DNA from: an uncultured Clostridia bacterium
GTDB lineage: Bacteria; Bacillota; Clostridia; Christensenellales; Borkfalkiaceae
NCBI GenBank assembly: GCA_947627065.1
Contig: CANQUN010000001.1
Coordinates: 1 to 64,000, forward strand
Length of the DNA: 64,000 bases
Direction: 5' to 3'
The notes under the pieces were generated by a model. The model saw nothing but the letters and a program-made list of their open reading frames with translations. It did no database searches and was not told where the DNA came from. Of this stretch, positions 1 through 9,558 are shown piece by piece (position 1 is the stretch's first letter; every line of letters starts with the position of its first letter). The position numbers were made by a program, and so were the translations under genes.

Positions 1-100
1 GAGGAGGGGATTCAGGGGGTGGGCAACGTGTATTAAATGAAAATTGTGTCTCCACGCGCATTTGCCCGCATTGCCCACCTCAGTCTCACTCCGTTCGCCA

Positions 101-228
101 GCCCCTCCTCGGGAGGGGCCAAGGGGAAATAAATAACGCACCGCCTTGGGAGGGGTCATGGAAATAAATAGGCCCCTCTTCGTGAGGGGCAAGGGGAGAG
201 GAATCCGTCCTCGGGAGGGGCCGGAGTA
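101..228. repeat. Short hairpin-forming GAGGGG repeats
   Basis: Four degenerate units of about 30-35 bp built around CCTC(N)GGAGGGG or CCCCTC(N)GAGGGGC self-complementary cores, at about 102-119, 144-155, 172-190 and 208-221, separated by A-rich linkers such as GGAAATAAATA. No gene is visible here. They could fold as short RNA or DNA hairpins. Their function is unknown. Confidence 0.55.
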
Positions 229-286
229 TATCCTTATATAATATATACGCCACGCTCCTATACCTTATATAATACGCCGGCCACAT

Positions 287-456
287 ATCGGCACCGCCGC
301 ATTCAGCCACAACAAGCAACAATCCGCCACGTTGCATTCCGCACCGCAACAACCAACACCACCGCAGCACCGCAACAACCGACAACCCGCACAGAGCAAT
401 ACTCCGCATTCAACCGCGGCAGAGAACAACAAACGCAACACCGACATTTCAACCCG
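287..456. repeat. C/A-rich degenerate spacer
   Basis: Strongly strand-asymmetric stretch in which CCGCA, CAACAA and CCGCAACAACC words recur irregularly. No coding frame with a ribosome-binding site is seen on either strand. It resembles the spacers at 17311-17516, 19080-19265 and 34306-34560, so it looks like a recurrent class of intergenic filler in this genome. Confidence 0.4.
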
Positions 457-522
457 AAAGGCGTGCGTTACGTCCCCGATAAAAGAAAATTAAAAAATTT
501 TTAATAATCGGCGTAAAAACGT

Positions 523-551
523 TTGACACCGTTATCCGATTATGTTATACT
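523..551 (+). promoter_or_regulatory. S10 operon promoter
   Basis: TTGACA at 523-528 and TATACT at 546-551 with 17-bp spacing, a near-consensus vegetative sigma promoter. It is the only strong promoter seen upstream of the ribosomal operon, so it probably drives it. Transcription would start near 558. Confidence 0.85.
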
Positions 552-557
552 TCAAAG

Positions 558-814
558 GCTGTGTTTATATTGGGTTGAAATGGGAGGTTACTTAAACCCC
601 AGTCGGAAGAGGCCCCGGAACCTTGCCCGACGCTCCTATGGGGAAGATAACTCTCATGGACTATTGTGAGGGTGCGACCCTTGCGACTAACTACGGGCAA
701 AAGTAGTATTATGTCATTCGCAGCAAATAACACAGTGCGGATGATTTTTTTATTGCCATAGCCCGACACACACGGCATAGTTGATAAAAGTTAGCTGAAA
801 AAGGAGAATGAAAA
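558..814 (+). promoter_or_regulatory. Structured leader of the S10 operon
   Basis: About 257 nt of untranslated leader between the predicted start site and rpsJ. Visible pairings include CCCC (about 597-600) with GGGG (about 640-643) enclosing GTCGG/CCGAC, the small hairpin GGGT-GCG-ACCC (about 670-680) and CTAC/GTAG (about 691-706). A terminator hairpin follows at 714-751. The arrangement resembles ribosomal-protein leaders that control their operon by attenuation. I cannot match it to a named leader family by eye. Confidence 0.6.
714..751 (+). terminator. Intrinsic terminator inside the S10 leader
   Basis: TCATTCGCA (714-722) pairs with TGCGGATGA (736-744), nine pairs with one G-U, 13-nt loop, followed by seven T residues (745-751). 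It lies downstream of the operon promoter and 63 nt before the rpsJ start, so it must be conditional if that promoter serves the operon. Confidence 0.7.
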
Positions 815-1114
815 ATGTCAGGACAGAAAATCAGAATCAAGCTCGCCGCGTACGACCACAGAATGGTTGACCAGGCCACGGAGAGGATAGTGGAAACGAT
901 GAAGAAAGCGGGCGCCAAGATAAGCGGCCCCATTCCGCTGCCCACCGAAAAGGAGATTGTTACCATTCTCCGTTGCCCGCACAAGTACAAGGACAGCAGA
1001 GAGCAGTTTGAGATAAGGACTCACAAGAGACTCATCGACATCTACTCCACAAACGCCAGGATACTCGACTCCATACACCTTCCCGCAGGTGTGGACGTCA
1101 AGATTAAACTCTGA
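815..1114 (+). CDS. rpsJ: 30S ribosomal protein S10
   Basis: Component of the 30S head; the family also acts with NusB in antitermination. 99 aa, close to the usual 102. Typical N terminus [15 protein letters not shown], the SGPIPLPT loop and the [14 protein letters not shown] segment are present. The ATG at 815 follows AAGGAG at 801-806. First gene of the operon, directly after the leader with its internal terminator. Identification is certain. Confidence 0.98.
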   Translation: MSGQKIRIKLAAYDHRMVDQATERIVETMKKAGAKISGPIPLPTEKEIVTILRCPHKYKDSREQFEIRTHKRLIDIYSTNARILDSIHLPAGVDVKIKL

Positions 1115-1141
1115 AAATAACACAGGAGGTGAACTTTATCT

Positions 1142-1774
1142 ATGAATAAAGCAATCATTGGAAGAAAGCTCGGCATGACGCAGATCTTTTCCCCTGATGG
1201 AAAAGTAATCCCCGTCACCGTGGTGGAAGCGGGCCCCTGCCCGGTAGTGCAGCTCAAGACCCCCGAGAGGGACGGTTACAGCGCGGTTAAACTCGGTTTT
1301 ATCGAGGTTGACGAGAAAAAGTTGTCCAAACCGCAGGCAGGCCAGTTCAAAAAGATCAACGTGCCTTGCCAGAAAGTGCTCAAAGAGTTCCGCGTTGAGG
1401 ACGTGGGCGCTTACACGGTAGGCCAGACGGTGGACGTAACCGTATTTGCCGAAGGCGACAAGGTGGACGTTGTGGGCACCAGCAAAGGCCACGGCTTTAC
1501 GGGCGTCATCAAGAGATGGAACCAGCACAGGCTGAAAGAGACGCACGGCGTCGGCCCCGTCCACAGAGAAGTCGGTTCCATGGGTTCGATAAGCTCTCCG
1601 TCAAGGGTGTTCAAAAACAAGCACATGCCCGGCCAGTACGGCCACGAGAGAGTTACCGTCCAGAACCTTGAGATAGTCAAGGTGGACGCGGCGAGAAACG
1701 CGCTGCTCATAAAGGGCGCCGTTCCAGGACCCCGCGGCGGCGTGATTACCGTAGCGCAAAGCGTAAAGGCTTAA
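1142..1774 (+). CDS. rplC: 50S ribosomal protein L3
   Basis: Early-assembling 50S protein near the peptidyl transferase centre. 210 aa, normal length. It opens with the hallmark [10 protein letters not shown] and contains the [11 protein letters not shown] and [14 protein letters not shown] loop segments of the central extension that reaches into 23S rRNA. AGGAGGTGA at 1124-1132 sets the ATG at 1142. Second gene of the S10 operon. Confidence 0.98.
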   Translation: MNKAIIGRKLGMTQIFSPDGKVIPVTVVEAGPCPVVQLKTPERDGYSAVKLGFIEVDEKKLSKPQAGQFKKINVPCQKVLKEFRVEDVGAYTVGQTVDVTVFAEGDKVDVVGTSKGHGFTGVIKRWNQHRLKETHGVGPVHREVGSMGSISSPSRVFKNKHMPGQYGHERVTVQNLEIVKVDAARNALLIKGAVPGPRGGVITVAQSVKA

Positions 1775-1786
1775 GGAGAAAAGACA

Positions 1787-2434
1787 ATGCCAAGTGTTAA
1801 GATATATAATATGAACGGTAAGGAAACGGGGACCATGGAACTTCAGGCGGGTCTGTTTGACGTCGAGTTCAAAGAGGACCTCATCCATCAGGCCGTGGTA
1901 ACCCGTCTCGCCAACGAACGTCAGGGCACCAAGAGCACGCTCACCCGCAGCGAAGTGCGCGGGGGCGGCAAAAAGCCCTGGAGACAGAAAGGCACGGGCA
2001 ACGCCCGTCAGGGTTCCACCCGCGCTCCCCAATGGATAAAGGGCGGCGTTGTGTTCGCTCCCAAGTCGAGAGACTTTTCCAAAAAACTCAACGTTACGAT
2101 GAAGAGGGTGGCTCTGTTCAGCGCGCTCTCCCAGAAACTCCGTGATGAGGAGATAATCGTCATCGACAACCTTGCCGTCAAAGAAGGCAAGACAAAGGAG
2201 ATGGTGGCGTTTGCAAAGGCCCTCGGCCTCAGCGGAAGGACGCTCATCGTGTACGACGGAACGGACGATCTTCTGCGCAGGGCAACCGCCAACATCCAGA
2301 AGATGGACACCATGCCCGTTGCGCTGATCAACTGCTACGACGTGGTTAAAAACGCCAAAGTGGTATTTGCCAAGCAAGCGATAGAAAAACTGCAGGAGAC
2401 TTACGGCTCCGCGGAAGAGGAGGCAGCCGAATAA
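1787..2434 (+). CDS. rplD: 50S ribosomal protein L4
   Basis: Lines the peptide exit tunnel; in enterobacteria L4 also represses the S10 operon by attenuation and translation block. 215 aa. The tunnel loop is recognisable as [20 protein letters not shown] followed by APQW. Ribosome-binding site AAGGAGA lies just before the ATG. The conditional terminator in this operon's leader makes L4 an obvious candidate regulator, but that is inference. Confidence 0.98.
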   Translation: MPSVKIYNMNGKETGTMELQAGLFDVEFKEDLIHQAVVTRLANERQGTKSTLTRSEVRGGGKKPWRQKGTGNARQGSTRAPQWIKGGVVFAPKSRDFSKKLNVTMKRVALFSALSQKLRDEEIIVIDNLAVKEGKTKEMVAFAKALGLSGRTLIVYDGTDDLLRRATANIQKMDTMPVALINCYDVVKNAKVVFAKQAIEKLQETYGSAEEEAAE

Positions 2435-2435
2435 T

Positions 2436-2726
2436 ATGAGAGAACATGATATCATAATCAGGCCTCTCTTGACCGAGAAGAGCTATTCGGGCACGTCCGT
2501 CAAGAAATACACCTTCGTGGTGGATAAAAAGGCCAACAAGACCGAGATAAAACTCGCCGTAGAAAAGCTGTTTGACGTTCAGGTCGCCAGCGTGAACACG
2601 GCAAACGTACGCGGCAAACTCAAGAGAATGGGCAGGACGGAAGGTTACACCCCGTCTTACAAGAAAGCCATCGTACAACTCAAGGCAGACAGCAAGCCGA
2701 TAGGCTTCTTCGAGTCCCTGTCCTAA
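2436..2726 (+). CDS. rplW: 50S ribosomal protein L23
   Basis: Surrounds the tunnel exit and docks SRP and trigger factor. 96 aa, normal. The N-terminal [12 protein letters not shown] motif is typical. The ATG comes one base after the rplD stop, with GAGGAGG at 2416-2422 inside the rplD 3' end, so the two are translationally coupled. Confidence 0.97.
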   Translation: MREHDIIIRPLLTEKSYSGTSVKKYTFVVDKKANKTEIKLAVEKLFDVQVASVNTANVRGKLKRMGRTEGYTPSYKKAIVQLKADSKPIGFFESLS

Positions 2727-2739
2727 GGAGGTTAAGAAC

Positions 2740-3567
2740 ATGGGTATCAAGAGATATAAACCGACTTCGCCCGCCCGCCGTTTCATGACGGTCAGCACCT
2801 TCGAGGAGATAACGACTTCCAAACCTCACAGAGGGCTCCTCGAGGACCAGAGGCACACAGCGGGCCGCAACGCGCAGGGCAAGATAACCGTGCGCCATCA
2901 CGGCGGCGGAAACAAACGCAAGTACCGCATAATCGATTTCAAGAGGAATAAGGACGGCGTACCCGCAACGGTAAAGACCATCGAGTACGATCCCAACCGT
3001 TCGGCTAACATCGCTCTCCTCTTTTACGCCGATGGGGAAAAGAGGTACATCCTCGCTCCCGTGGGGCTTAACGTCGGGGACAAACTGCTCAGCGGTCCCG
3101 ACGCCGACATCAAGGCGGGCAACGCCCTGCCGATAGAAGCCATTCCCGTAGGCACCATGATACACAACATCGAACTGCAGCCCGGCAAGGGCGGCCAGAT
3201 AGCGAGGGCGGCGGGTATGAGCGCCCAGCTCATGGCTAAAGAAGGCAAGTATGCGCAGGTCAGAATGCCCAGCGGCGAGATGAGACTCATTTCCGTCAAG
3301 TGCAAGGCCACGATAGGCCTCGTCGGCAACGTGGAACACGAGATAGTGTCCATAGGCAAGGCCGGCAAGAAGAGGCACATGGGCGTCCGCCCGACCGTCC
3401 GCGGTTCGGTCATGAACCCGTGCGACCACCCGCACGGCGGCGGCGAGGGCAAATCCCCCGTCGGCAGACCCGGTCCTGTTACTCCTTGGGGCAAGCCCGC
3501 TCTCGGTTACAAGACGAGAAAGAAGAAGAACACGACCAACAAGTTTATACTCAAGAGAGTCAACTGA
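2740..3567 (+). CDS. rplB: 50S ribosomal protein L2
   Basis: Core 50S protein needed for subunit association and peptidyl transfer. 275 aa, normal. It has the [10 protein letters not shown] terminus, the [12 protein letters not shown] segment, and the conserved C-terminal [18 protein letters not shown] loop with the essential histidine. AAGGAGG precedes the ATG. Confidence 0.98.
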   Translation: MGIKRYKPTSPARRFMTVSTFEEITTSKPHRGLLEDQRHTAGRNAQGKITVRHHGGGNKRKYRIIDFKRNKDGVPATVKTIEYDPNRSANIALLFYADGEKRYILAPVGLNVGDKLLSGPDADIKAGNALPIEAIPVGTMIHNIELQPGKGGQIARAAGMSAQLMAKEGKYAQVRMPSGEMRLISVKCKATIGLVGNVEHEIVSIGKAGKKRHMGVRPTVRGSVMNPCDHPHGGGEGKSPVGRPGPVTPWGKPALGYKTRKKKNTTNKFILKRVN

Positions 3568-3588
3568 ATCGGAGGGTAATTTTAAGTT

Positions 3589-3867
3589 ATGAGTAGAAGT
3601 GTTAAAAAAGGGCCTTATGTAGAAGCAAGGCTGCTCGCGAGGATAGAGGCGCTCAACGCCGCTAACGAGAAAAAGGTACTCAAGACCTGGTCGAGATCTT
3701 CGACGATATTCCCTCAGATGGTCGGCCACACCATAGCCGTGCATGACGGAAGAAAGCACGTTCCCGTGTACATCACCGAAGACATGGTCGGCTGCAAACT
3801 CGGCGAGTTTGCGCCCACGAGGACGTTCAGGGGCCACGCAGGCGCCAAGACGACCGCGGGTAAATAA
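3589..3867 (+). CDS. rpsS: 30S ribosomal protein S19
   Basis: 30S head protein that pairs with S13 and contacts the A-site finger. 92 aa, normal. [12 protein letters not shown] start, the [20 protein letters not shown] core and the [14 protein letters not shown] end are all diagnostic. GGAGGG precedes the ATG by 13 nt. Confidence 0.98.
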   Translation: MSRSVKKGPYVEARLLARIEALNAANEKKVLKTWSRSSTIFPQMVGHTIAVHDGRKHVPVYITEDMVGCKLGEFAPTRTFRGHAGAKTTAGK

Positions 3868-3879
3868 GGAGGAATTCCA

Positions 3880-4266
3880 ATGGCTAAAAATATGAAGCTG
3901 AAAACCCAGCGTATACAGGAACATAAGGACAGAAGGCCCCGCGCGGTTGCAAGATACATCCGCATCAGCCCCTACAAGGTCCGCCTCGTGCTCGACCTCA
4001 TAAGGAACAAGAGCGTGGACGAAGCCGTGGCCATACTTTCCAACATAAGCAAGGTTGCGGCCGAGCCGATAAAGAAAGTTGTGCTTTCCGCGGCGGCCAA
4101 TGCCGAACACAATCTGCACATGGATCCCTCGGCCCTCAAGGTCGCGGCGTGCTACGCCGACCAGGGTCCCACCCTCAAGAGGGTGCAACCCGTTTCCAAG
4201 GGCAGAGCGTACAGAATTTTGAAGCGTACAAGCCACATCACCGTTGTGCTTGATACGATAGCGTAG
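3880..4266 (+). CDS. rplV: 50S ribosomal protein L22
   Basis: Binds all six domains of 23S rRNA and lines the exit tunnel with its beta-hairpin. 128 aa, longer than the usual 110-113 because of a basic N-terminal extension of about 16 residues before [15 protein letters not shown]. The C-terminal hairpin segment [20 protein letters not shown] is conserved. AAGGAGG ribosome-binding site. Confidence 0.97.
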   Translation: MAKNMKLKTQRIQEHKDRRPRAVARYIRISPYKVRLVLDLIRNKSVDEAVAILSNISKVAAEPIKKVVLSAAANAEHNLHMDPSALKVAACYADQGPTLKRVQPVSKGRAYRILKRTSHITVVLDTIA

Positions 4267-4276
4267 GAGGGTCAGT

Positions 4277-4939
4277 ATGGGACAGAAAGTTAATCCGCAC
4301 GGGTTGCGCGTAGGCGTCATCAAGGCTTGGGATACCCAGTGGTATGCCGACAGCAAGAACTTCGGCGCCAACCTCAAGGAAGATCACGAAATAAGAAAAT
4401 TCATCAAAAACCAATACTATTCTTCCGCCATCTCCAAAATTATAATAGAGAGAGCCGCCAACAGAATCTCCATCACCATCAACACCGCCCGTCCCGGCGT
4501 AATCATCGGCAAACAGGGCGCTGAGATAGAAGTGATGAAGAAAAAGATTTCCAAAATAGCCCCCACAAGGCAGATTGCCGTCAACATCGTGGAGATCAAA
4601 AAGCCCGATGCGGACGCGCAACTCGTTGCGGAATCGGTCGCCGCGCAACTCGAAAAGCGCGCATCCTTCCGCCGCAGCATGAAGCAGGCCATAGGCAGGG
4701 CTATGAGGAGCGGCGTAAAGGGCGTAAAGCTCATGGTCAGCGGCCGTCTCGACGGTGCGGAAATAGCAAGGCGCGAGCATTATCACGAGGGTTCCATTCC
4801 TCTTCAGACCTTGCGTGCCGACATAGATTACGGCATTGCCGAAGCGCACACCACCTTCGGCGTAATAGGCGTCAAGTGCTGGATATACAAAGGTGAAGTG
4901 CTGGGCGCGCCGAGAAGAAAAGAAGGAGGCGAAGCTTAA
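4277..4939 (+). CDS. rpsC: 30S ribosomal protein S3
   Basis: 30S protein at the mRNA entry channel with helicase activity. 220 aa, normal. The KH domain motif [12 protein letters not shown] is at about residues 75-86 and the C-terminal [17 protein letters not shown] is diagnostic. TAGGAGGG precedes the ATG, overlapping the rplV stop. Confidence 0.98.
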   Translation: MGQKVNPHGLRVGVIKAWDTQWYADSKNFGANLKEDHEIRKFIKNQYYSSAISKIIIERAANRISITINTARPGVIIGKQGAEIEVMKKKISKIAPTRQIAVNIVEIKKPDADAQLVAESVAAQLEKRASFRRSMKQAIGRAMRSGVKGVKLMVSGRLDGAEIARREHYHEGSIPLQTLRADIDYGIAEAHTTFGVIGVKCWIYKGEVLGAPRRKEGGEA

Positions 4940-4941
4940 TC

Positions 4942-5370
4942 ATGTTGATGCCCAAGAGAGTCAAGAGAAGAAAACAGCACCGCGGCAGAATGACGGGCAA
5001 GGCCAACAAGGGCAACGTAATAGCTTACGGCGATTACGGTCTCGTGGCCGAAACCCCGGCATGGGTTACCTCTAACCAGATAGAAGCCGCCCGTATCGCC
5101 ATGACGAGATTCATCAAGCGCGGCGGTCAGGTATGGATAAACATATTCCCCCACAAACCGGTCACCAAAAAGCCCGCCGAAACCCGCATGGGCAGCGGCA
5201 AGGGCGCAGTGGAATACTGGGTTGCGGTAGTTAAACCGGGCAGAGTTCTGTTCGAGATGGCGGGAGTTACCGAAGAAGTGGCGAGAGAGGCTATGCGTCT
5301 TGCGGGACACAAGCTGCCGCTCAAGGTCAAATTCGTCAAGAAAGAAAAAGCAGAAGGCGGTGAAGGTTGA
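4942..5370 (+). CDS. rplP: 50S ribosomal protein L16
   Basis: Binds near the A and P sites and orients tRNA. 142 aa, normal. Start [17 protein letters not shown] matches the family. The first ATG at 4942 is chosen over 4948 because homologues begin MLMPKRV. GAAGGAGG at 4921-4928 lies within the rpsC end. Its TGA overlaps the rpmC ATG by one base. Confidence 0.98.
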   Translation: MLMPKRVKRRKQHRGRMTGKANKGNVIAYGDYGLVAETPAWVTSNQIEAARIAMTRFIKRGGQVWINIFPHKPVTKKPAETRMGSGKGAVEYWVAVVKPGRVLFEMAGVTEEVAREAMRLAGHKLPLKVKFVKKEKAEGGEG

Positions 5371-5567
5371 TGAAAGCACAGGAAATTCACAATATGACGA
5401 ACGAAGAGCTTGCCAAAAAGCTCGGCGACCTCAAAGAGGAGCTGTTTAACCTTCGTTTCCGTCATGCTACCGGCCAACTTGAAAATCCCAACGTCCTCCA
5501 TACCGTTAAGAAGGACATTGCACGCGTAAAGACCGTCATGCGTGAGAGAGAGCTTAAGAAGGCGTAA
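5370..5567 (+). CDS. rpmC: 50S ribosomal protein L29
   Basis: Small helical 50S protein at the tunnel exit. 65 aa from the ATG at 5370. A TTG one codon upstream is less likely because the ATG overlaps the rplP stop in a TGATG junction, which implies coupled translation. The [20 protein letters not shown] motif is diagnostic. Confidence 0.96.
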   Translation: MKAQEIHNMTNEELAKKLGDLKEELFNLRFRHATGQLENPNVLHTVKKDIARVKTVMRERELKKA

Positions 5568-5583
5568 TCGGAGGATAAACGGA

Positions 5584-5838
5584 ATGGAAAGAAATCTTAG
5601 AAAAGAGAGAGTGGGCTTTGTAGTTTCCGACAAGATGGACAAGACGGTAGTCGTGGCCATCGAGGAGAGGAGCAAGCACCCCCTCTACAAAAAAACCATA
5701 ATAAAGACCAAAAAATTCAAGGCTCATGACGAGACCAACTCCTGCGGAGTGGGCGACAAGGTTCTCATAGTGGAAACCCGCAAACTCAGCAAGGACAAGA
5801 ATTGGCGCGTGGCCGAGATAATCGAAAAGGCTAAATAA
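5584..5838 (+). CDS. rpsQ: 30S ribosomal protein S17
   Basis: Primary 16S rRNA-binding protein. 84 aa from the ATG at 5584, set by GGAGGATAAAC just upstream. The frame is open further back to 5542, but that would overlap rpmC and lacks a site. The [19 protein letters not shown] start and the [10 protein letters not shown] motif are conserved. Confidence 0.97.
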   Translation: MERNLRKERVGFVVSDKMDKTVVVAIEERSKHPLYKKTIIKTKKFKAHDETNSCGVGDKVLIVETRKLSKDKNWRVAEIIEKAK

Positions 5839-5852
5839 GGAGGGGCCGATTC

Positions 5853-6221
5853 ATGATACAACCGCAGACAAGATTGAAGGCGGCAGACAATTCCGGCGCA
5901 AAGGAATTGATGTGCATAAGAGTGTTGGGCGGATCTTTCAGGAGATCGGGCAACATAGGCGACGTTATAGTTGCCAGCGTCAAGACGGCTACTCCGGGCG
6001 GAGCAGTCAAGAAGGGCGACGTCGTAAAAGCCGTTATAGTGAGAAGCAACAAAGGCCTTCGCAGGCCGGACGGAACGCATATCAGGTTTGACGATAACGC
6101 GGCCGTCATCATAGACAACCAGAAACAGCCCCGCGGCACCCGTATCTTCGGGCCTGTGGCGAGAGAACTCCGCGACAAGGATTACATGAAGATAATATCC
6201 CTTGCGCCCGAGGTTCTGTAA
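5853..6221 (+). CDS. rplN: 50S ribosomal protein L14
   Basis: Intersubunit-bridge protein. 122 aa, normal. [18 protein letters not shown] start, [13 protein letters not shown] and [13 protein letters not shown] segments are textbook. AAGGAGG site before the ATG. Confidence 0.98.
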   Translation: MIQPQTRLKAADNSGAKELMCIRVLGGSFRRSGNIGDVIVASVKTATPGGAVKKGDVVKAVIVRSNKGLRRPDGTHIRFDDNAAVIIDNQKQPRGTRIFGPVARELRDKDYMKIISLAPEVL

Positions 6222-6233
6222 GGAGGAGCGGAC

Positions 6234-6650
6234 ATGAAAGTCAAAAAGAACGATACCGTATATATCATAACCGGCAAGGACGCCGGCAAGACGGGCAAGG
6301 TCTTATCCGCCGATCCCGACAAGAACAGAGTGGTGGTTGACGGCGTAAACGTGCAGAAAAAGCATTACAAAGCGCGCAGACAAGGCGAAGTCAGTTCCAT
6401 CAAGCAGCAGTCCGGCCCGATAGACGCTTCCAACGTGATGGTGGTCTGCCCCAAGTGCAACAAGGGCGTGAGAGTACACTATCTCGTGGAGGGCGACGCA
6501 AAGCACAGGGTGTGCGCCAAGTGCGGAGCCAATCTGGACGAGGCTTATGCCGTTTCCAGATCCGCAAAAGCCGCCAAGGGAGACGACAAGGCTAAAAAAC
6601 CCGCCAGAAAGACCAAGAAGGCGGACGACAAGAAGGCCAAGGCCGAATAA
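6234..6650 (+). CDS. rplX: 50S ribosomal protein L24, zinc-ribbon type
   Basis: Assembly-initiating 50S protein with an N-terminal KOW domain (KNDTVYIITGKDAGKTGKV). 138 aa against the usual 100-105. The additional length is a C-terminal tail of about 35 residues rich in Lys, Ala and Asp (about 104-138). Four cysteines (C72, C75, C94, C97) form the CxxC pairs seen in zinc-binding clostridial L24. The basic tail is probably disordered and rRNA-binding. Confidence 0.96.
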   Translation: MKVKKNDTVYIITGKDAGKTGKVLSADPDKNRVVVDGVNVQKKHYKARRQGEVSSIKQQSGPIDASNVMVVCPKCNKGVRVHYLVEGDAKHRVCAKCGANLDEAYAVSRSAKAAKGDDKAKKPARKTKKADDKKAKAE

Positions 6651-6669
6651 CATGGAGGAATAACCAACA

Positions 6670-7272
6670 ATGGCTACTACAAAGAATCAGGTTGCTAAGG
6701 AACCTGCAACCGATCAGAGCAAAAAGTACGTCAGCAGGATAAAGAAGCGTTACGACGAAGAAGTCGTTCCTTACCTCATCAAACGCTTCAATTACACCAA
6801 CATCAACCAGGTACCCAAGCTCGTAAAAATAACCATAAACACCGGTCTCGGCGACGTCAAGGACAACGCGAAGAGCGTGCAGCTCGTGCAGGAAGAGATA
6901 AAGCAGATATCCGGACAGAAGCCCGTGCTCACCAAAGCCAAGAAGTCGGTTGCAAACTTCAAGGTAAGAGAAGGAATGACCGTAGGCATCAAGGTAACGC
7001 TCAGGAAGAACAAGATGTACGACTTTTTCGATAAACTCGTCTCCATAGCCCTTCCCAGAGTGCGCGACTTCAAGGGCGTGCCCACCAAGTCGTTTGACGG
7101 CAGAGGCAATTACGCCATGGGCGTTAAAGAACAGCTCATCTTCCCCGAAATATCTTACGACCAGGTCGAAAAGGTAAGAGGGTTTGACATCTGCTTTGTT
7201 ACGACGGCAAACACCGACGAGGAAGCGAGAGAACTGCTCAGGGCGCTCGGAATGCCCTTCAAGGCCAATTAA
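6670..7272 (+). CDS. rplE: 50S ribosomal protein L5
   Basis: Central protuberance protein that holds 5S rRNA. 200 aa; about 20 N-terminal residues precede the usual start of the fold at [46 protein letters not shown] and [17 protein letters not shown] are conserved. A GGAGGA site at about 6655-6660 supports the upstream ATG at 6670. Confidence 0.96.
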   Translation: MATTKNQVAKEPATDQSKKYVSRIKKRYDEEVVPYLIKRFNYTNINQVPKLVKITINTGLGDVKDNAKSVQLVQEEIKQISGQKPVLTKAKKSVANFKVREGMTVGIKVTLRKNKMYDFFDKLVSIALPRVRDFKGVPTKSFDGRGNYAMGVKEQLIFPEISYDQVEKVRGFDICFVTTANTDEEARELLRALGMPFKAN

Positions 7273-7287
7273 AGGAGAGTATGAATC

Positions 7288-7473
7288 ATGGCAAAGAAAG
7301 CGATGATAAACAAACAGCAGAAAACACCCAAATACTCTACCAGAGCGTATACGAGATGCAGTATCTGCGGCAGGCCGCACGCCGTCCTGCGCAAGTACGG
7401 GATTTGCAGAATATGCTTCAGGAACCTCGCCTACAAAGGGCAGATTCCCGGGGTAAAAAAGGCAAGCTGGTAA
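7288..7473 (+). CDS. rpsZ: 30S ribosomal protein S14, type Z (zinc)
   Basis: 30S head protein. 61 aa with the zinc ligands C24, C27, C40 and C43 (CSIC and CRIC), the short zinc-binding form typical of Gram-positives. The start is the ATG at 7288 ([11 protein letters not shown]), 11 nt after AAAGGAGAG; a closer ATG at 7281 is out of frame. Confidence 0.97.
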   Translation: MAKKAMINKQQKTPKYSTRAYTRCSICGRPHAVLRKYGICRICFRNLAYKGQIPGVKKASW

Positions 7474-7489
7474 TAGGAGGTAAAGCAAT

Positions 7490-7882
7490 ATGACAGACGT
7501 AATAGCAGATATGCTTACGCGTGTGCGCAACGCGCTCATAGCAAAGCACGAAACGGTGGAAATTCCCGCTTCGGGCGAAAAGAAGGAAATTGCGAGAATA
7601 CTTCTCGAAGAAGGCTTTATTTCCGGTTACGACGTAGTGGAAGAGGGAGTTCAGGGCAAGATAGTCATCACCCTCAAGTACGGTCCCCATGGAGAAAAGG
7701 TAATAAACGGGCTTAAGAGGGTTTCCAAACCCGGCCTCAGGGTTTACTCGGCTTGTTCCGACCTTCCCAAGGTGCTCGGCGGACTCGGTATTGCCATCAT
7801 TTCCACGTCCAAGGGTATAATGACCGATAAACAGGCGAGGAACGCCGGCCACGGCGGAGAAGTTCTCGCCTATGTGTGGTAG
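7490..7882 (+). CDS. rpsH: 30S ribosomal protein S8
   Basis: 16S rRNA-binding protein and, in enterobacteria, repressor of the spc operon. 130 aa, normal. [15 protein letters not shown] start and the [18 protein letters not shown] end are diagnostic. AGGAGGT site. Confidence 0.98.
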   Translation: MTDVIADMLTRVRNALIAKHETVEIPASGEKKEIARILLEEGFISGYDVVEEGVQGKIVITLKYGPHGEKVINGLKRVSKPGLRVYSACSDLPKVLGGLGIAIISTSKGIMTDKQARNAGHGGEVLAYVW

Positions 7883-7891
7883 GAGGTTAAT

Positions 7892-8431
7892 ATGTCGAGA
7901 ATAGGTAGAGCGCCGGTCCACATTCCGGCGGGCGTTGCCGTGAGCGTTGCCGAAAAGGAGTTTACGGTAAAAGGCCCCAAGGGAACGCTGACGCAGGATT
8001 ACGATCCCAAGATAACCATAAACGTCGAAGGCAACGTTGCCACCCTCACGAGAGCGGACGACGAAAAAGACACCAAAGCCAAGCACGGCCTTTACAGGGC
8101 GCTGCTGCAGAACATGGTAAAAGGCGTTACCGACGGTTACGAGAAAGTTCTCGTGATCAACGGCGTAGGCTGGAAGGTTCAAAAGCAGGGGACGGGCATA
8201 GTCCTCAGCGTAGGCCTCAGCCACACCGTTACCGTTCCCGCCCCCGCGGGCATAACCTTGGATTGCCCCTCCCAGACGGAAATAAGCGTCAAGGGCATAG
8301 ACAAGGTTGCCGTAGGGCAGGCCGCCGCTTCCATAAAAGCGCTGAGAAAGCCCGAACCTTATCACGGTTACGGAATCCGTTACAAGGACGAAGTCATCGA
8401 GCATAAGGAAGGCAAGACGGCAGGTAAGTAA
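7892..8431 (+). CDS. rplF: 50S ribosomal protein L6
   Basis: Binds near the sarcin-ricin loop and factor-binding site. 179 aa, normal. It has two repeats of the L6 fold; MSRIGRAPVHIPAGV at the start and KPEPYHGYGIRYKDE near the end. AGGAGG overlaps the rpsH stop. Confidence 0.98.
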   Translation: MSRIGRAPVHIPAGVAVSVAEKEFTVKGPKGTLTQDYDPKITINVEGNVATLTRADDEKDTKAKHGLYRALLQNMVKGVTDGYEKVLVINGVGWKVQKQGTGIVLSVGLSHTVTVPAPAGITLDCPSQTEISVKGIDKVAVGQAAASIKALRKPEPYHGYGIRYKDEVIEHKEGKTAGK

Positions 8432-8446
8432 AAGGAGTTTTGAGAT

Positions 8447-8815
8447 ATGATCGGCAAAATCGATAAGAATGCAGACAGAGTAAAAAGGCATGAAAGGGTC
8501 AGAGCCAAAATATCCGGCACTCCTCAGATGCCCAGGCTCTCCGTTTACAGGAGCCTCAAGCACATCTACGCCCAGGTAATAGACGACACGGTTGGCAACA
8601 CCCTCGTTGCCGCTTCTACGGTAGAAGGCGACATTGCCAAGGCCGTAAAGGGCAAAACCAAAAGAGAAGCCGCCAAGATAGTCGGGGCCGAAGTTGCAAA
8701 GCGCGCTTTGGCAAAAGGCATCGAAACCGTTGTGTTCGACAGGGGCGGTTACATCTATACGGGCAGGGTCTCGAGCCTTGCGGACGGCGCAAGAGAAGCC
8801 GGCCTTAAATTCTGA
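8447..8815 (+). CDS. rplR: 50S ribosomal protein L18
   Basis: 5S rRNA-binding protein. 122 aa, normal. [23 protein letters not shown] and the [20 protein letters not shown] end are conserved. AAGGAG site. Confidence 0.97.
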   Translation: MIGKIDKNADRVKRHERVRAKISGTPQMPRLSVYRSLKHIYAQVIDDTVGNTLVAASTVEGDIAKAVKGKTKREAAKIVGAEVAKRALAKGIETVVFDRGGYIYTGRVSSLADGAREAGLKF

Positions 8816-8830
8816 CAGGAGGAATAAAAA

Positions 8831-9349
8831 ATGGCAAGAGACAACAGGCCACCGAGAAAACCCGAAGAGAACGACGGGCTGAATAAAAAGCTGATAGCCG
8901 TCAACCGCATTACCAAGGTTGTCAAGGGCGGCCGTATCATGCGTTTCTCCGCGCTCGTAGTCATAGGCGACGAACACGGCAAGGTAGGATGCGGAATGGG
9001 CAAGGCCAAAGAAGTGCCCGAAGCGATTGAAAAGGCAACCGTTCAGGCCAAGAAGAACATGACCCAGATAGCCATGGTAGGCACGACTATACCCCACGAA
9101 ACACAGGGTAAGTTCGGCAGAGGCTGCGTGCTCATGATGCCCGCACAGGAAGGTACCGGCGTCATAGCGGGCGGTCCCGTCCGTTCGGTCATGGAAGCCT
9201 GCGGGATAAAGAACGTCAGGACAAAGTCGCACGGAACCAACAACCCCATCAACATGGTCAAGGCCGCTATAGCGGGGCTTAAATCCCTCCGCACGGCCGA
9301 GCAGGTTGCCGCTCTCCGCGGAAAGACCGTGGAAGAAGTTCAGGCTTAA
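8831..9349 (+). CDS. rpsE: 30S ribosomal protein S5
   Basis: 30S protein governing decoding accuracy and helicase action at mRNA entry. 172 aa. It has the dsRNA-binding half ([19 protein letters not shown]) and the [19 protein letters not shown] motif. AGGAGG site at 8817-8822. Confidence 0.98.
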   Translation: MARDNRPPRKPEENDGLNKKLIAVNRITKVVKGGRIMRFSALVVIGDEHGKVGCGMGKAKEVPEAIEKATVQAKKNMTQIAMVGTTIPHETQGKFGRGCVLMMPAQEGTGVIAGGPVRSVMEACGIKNVRTKSHGTNNPINMVKAAIAGLKSLRTAEQVAALRGKTVEEVQA

Positions 9350-9359
9350 GGAGGGTGTT

Positions 9360-9545
9360 ATGGCTGAAAACAAGATAAAGATAACGCTCGTCAAGAGTAC
9401 GATAGGCATCCTCAAGAGCCACAAGGACACGGTAGCGGCGCTGGGACTGAGAAAAATAGGCCAGTCCGTGGTAAAAGAGGACAACGAGGTTACCCGCGGC
9501 ATGATAGCCAAGGTTTCCTATCTCCTCAGCACGGAGAGAGTATAA
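9360..9545 (+). CDS. rpmD: 50S ribosomal protein L30
   Basis: Small 50S protein. 61 aa from the ATG at 9360, after AAGGAGGGTG. The frame is open upstream into rpsE, but the site and homologues support 9360. [20 protein letters not shown] is the family signature. Confidence 0.96.
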   Translation: MAENKIKITLVKSTIGILKSHKDTVAALGLRKIGQSVVKEDNEVTRGMIAKVSYLLSTERV

Positions 9546-9558
9546 AGGAAGGTGTACC

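Noticed and set aside
86-447. Short minus-strand frames upstream of the S10 promoter
   Set aside because: Cysteine-rich or low-complexity products of repetitive C/A-rich DNA with no ribosome-binding site.
2680-4377. 565-codon minus-strand frame across rplB-rplV
   Set aside because: It lies opposite several certain ribosomal protein genes and has no homology or start signal. Similar antisense frames at 7418-9511 and 34882-37482 were dropped for the same reason.
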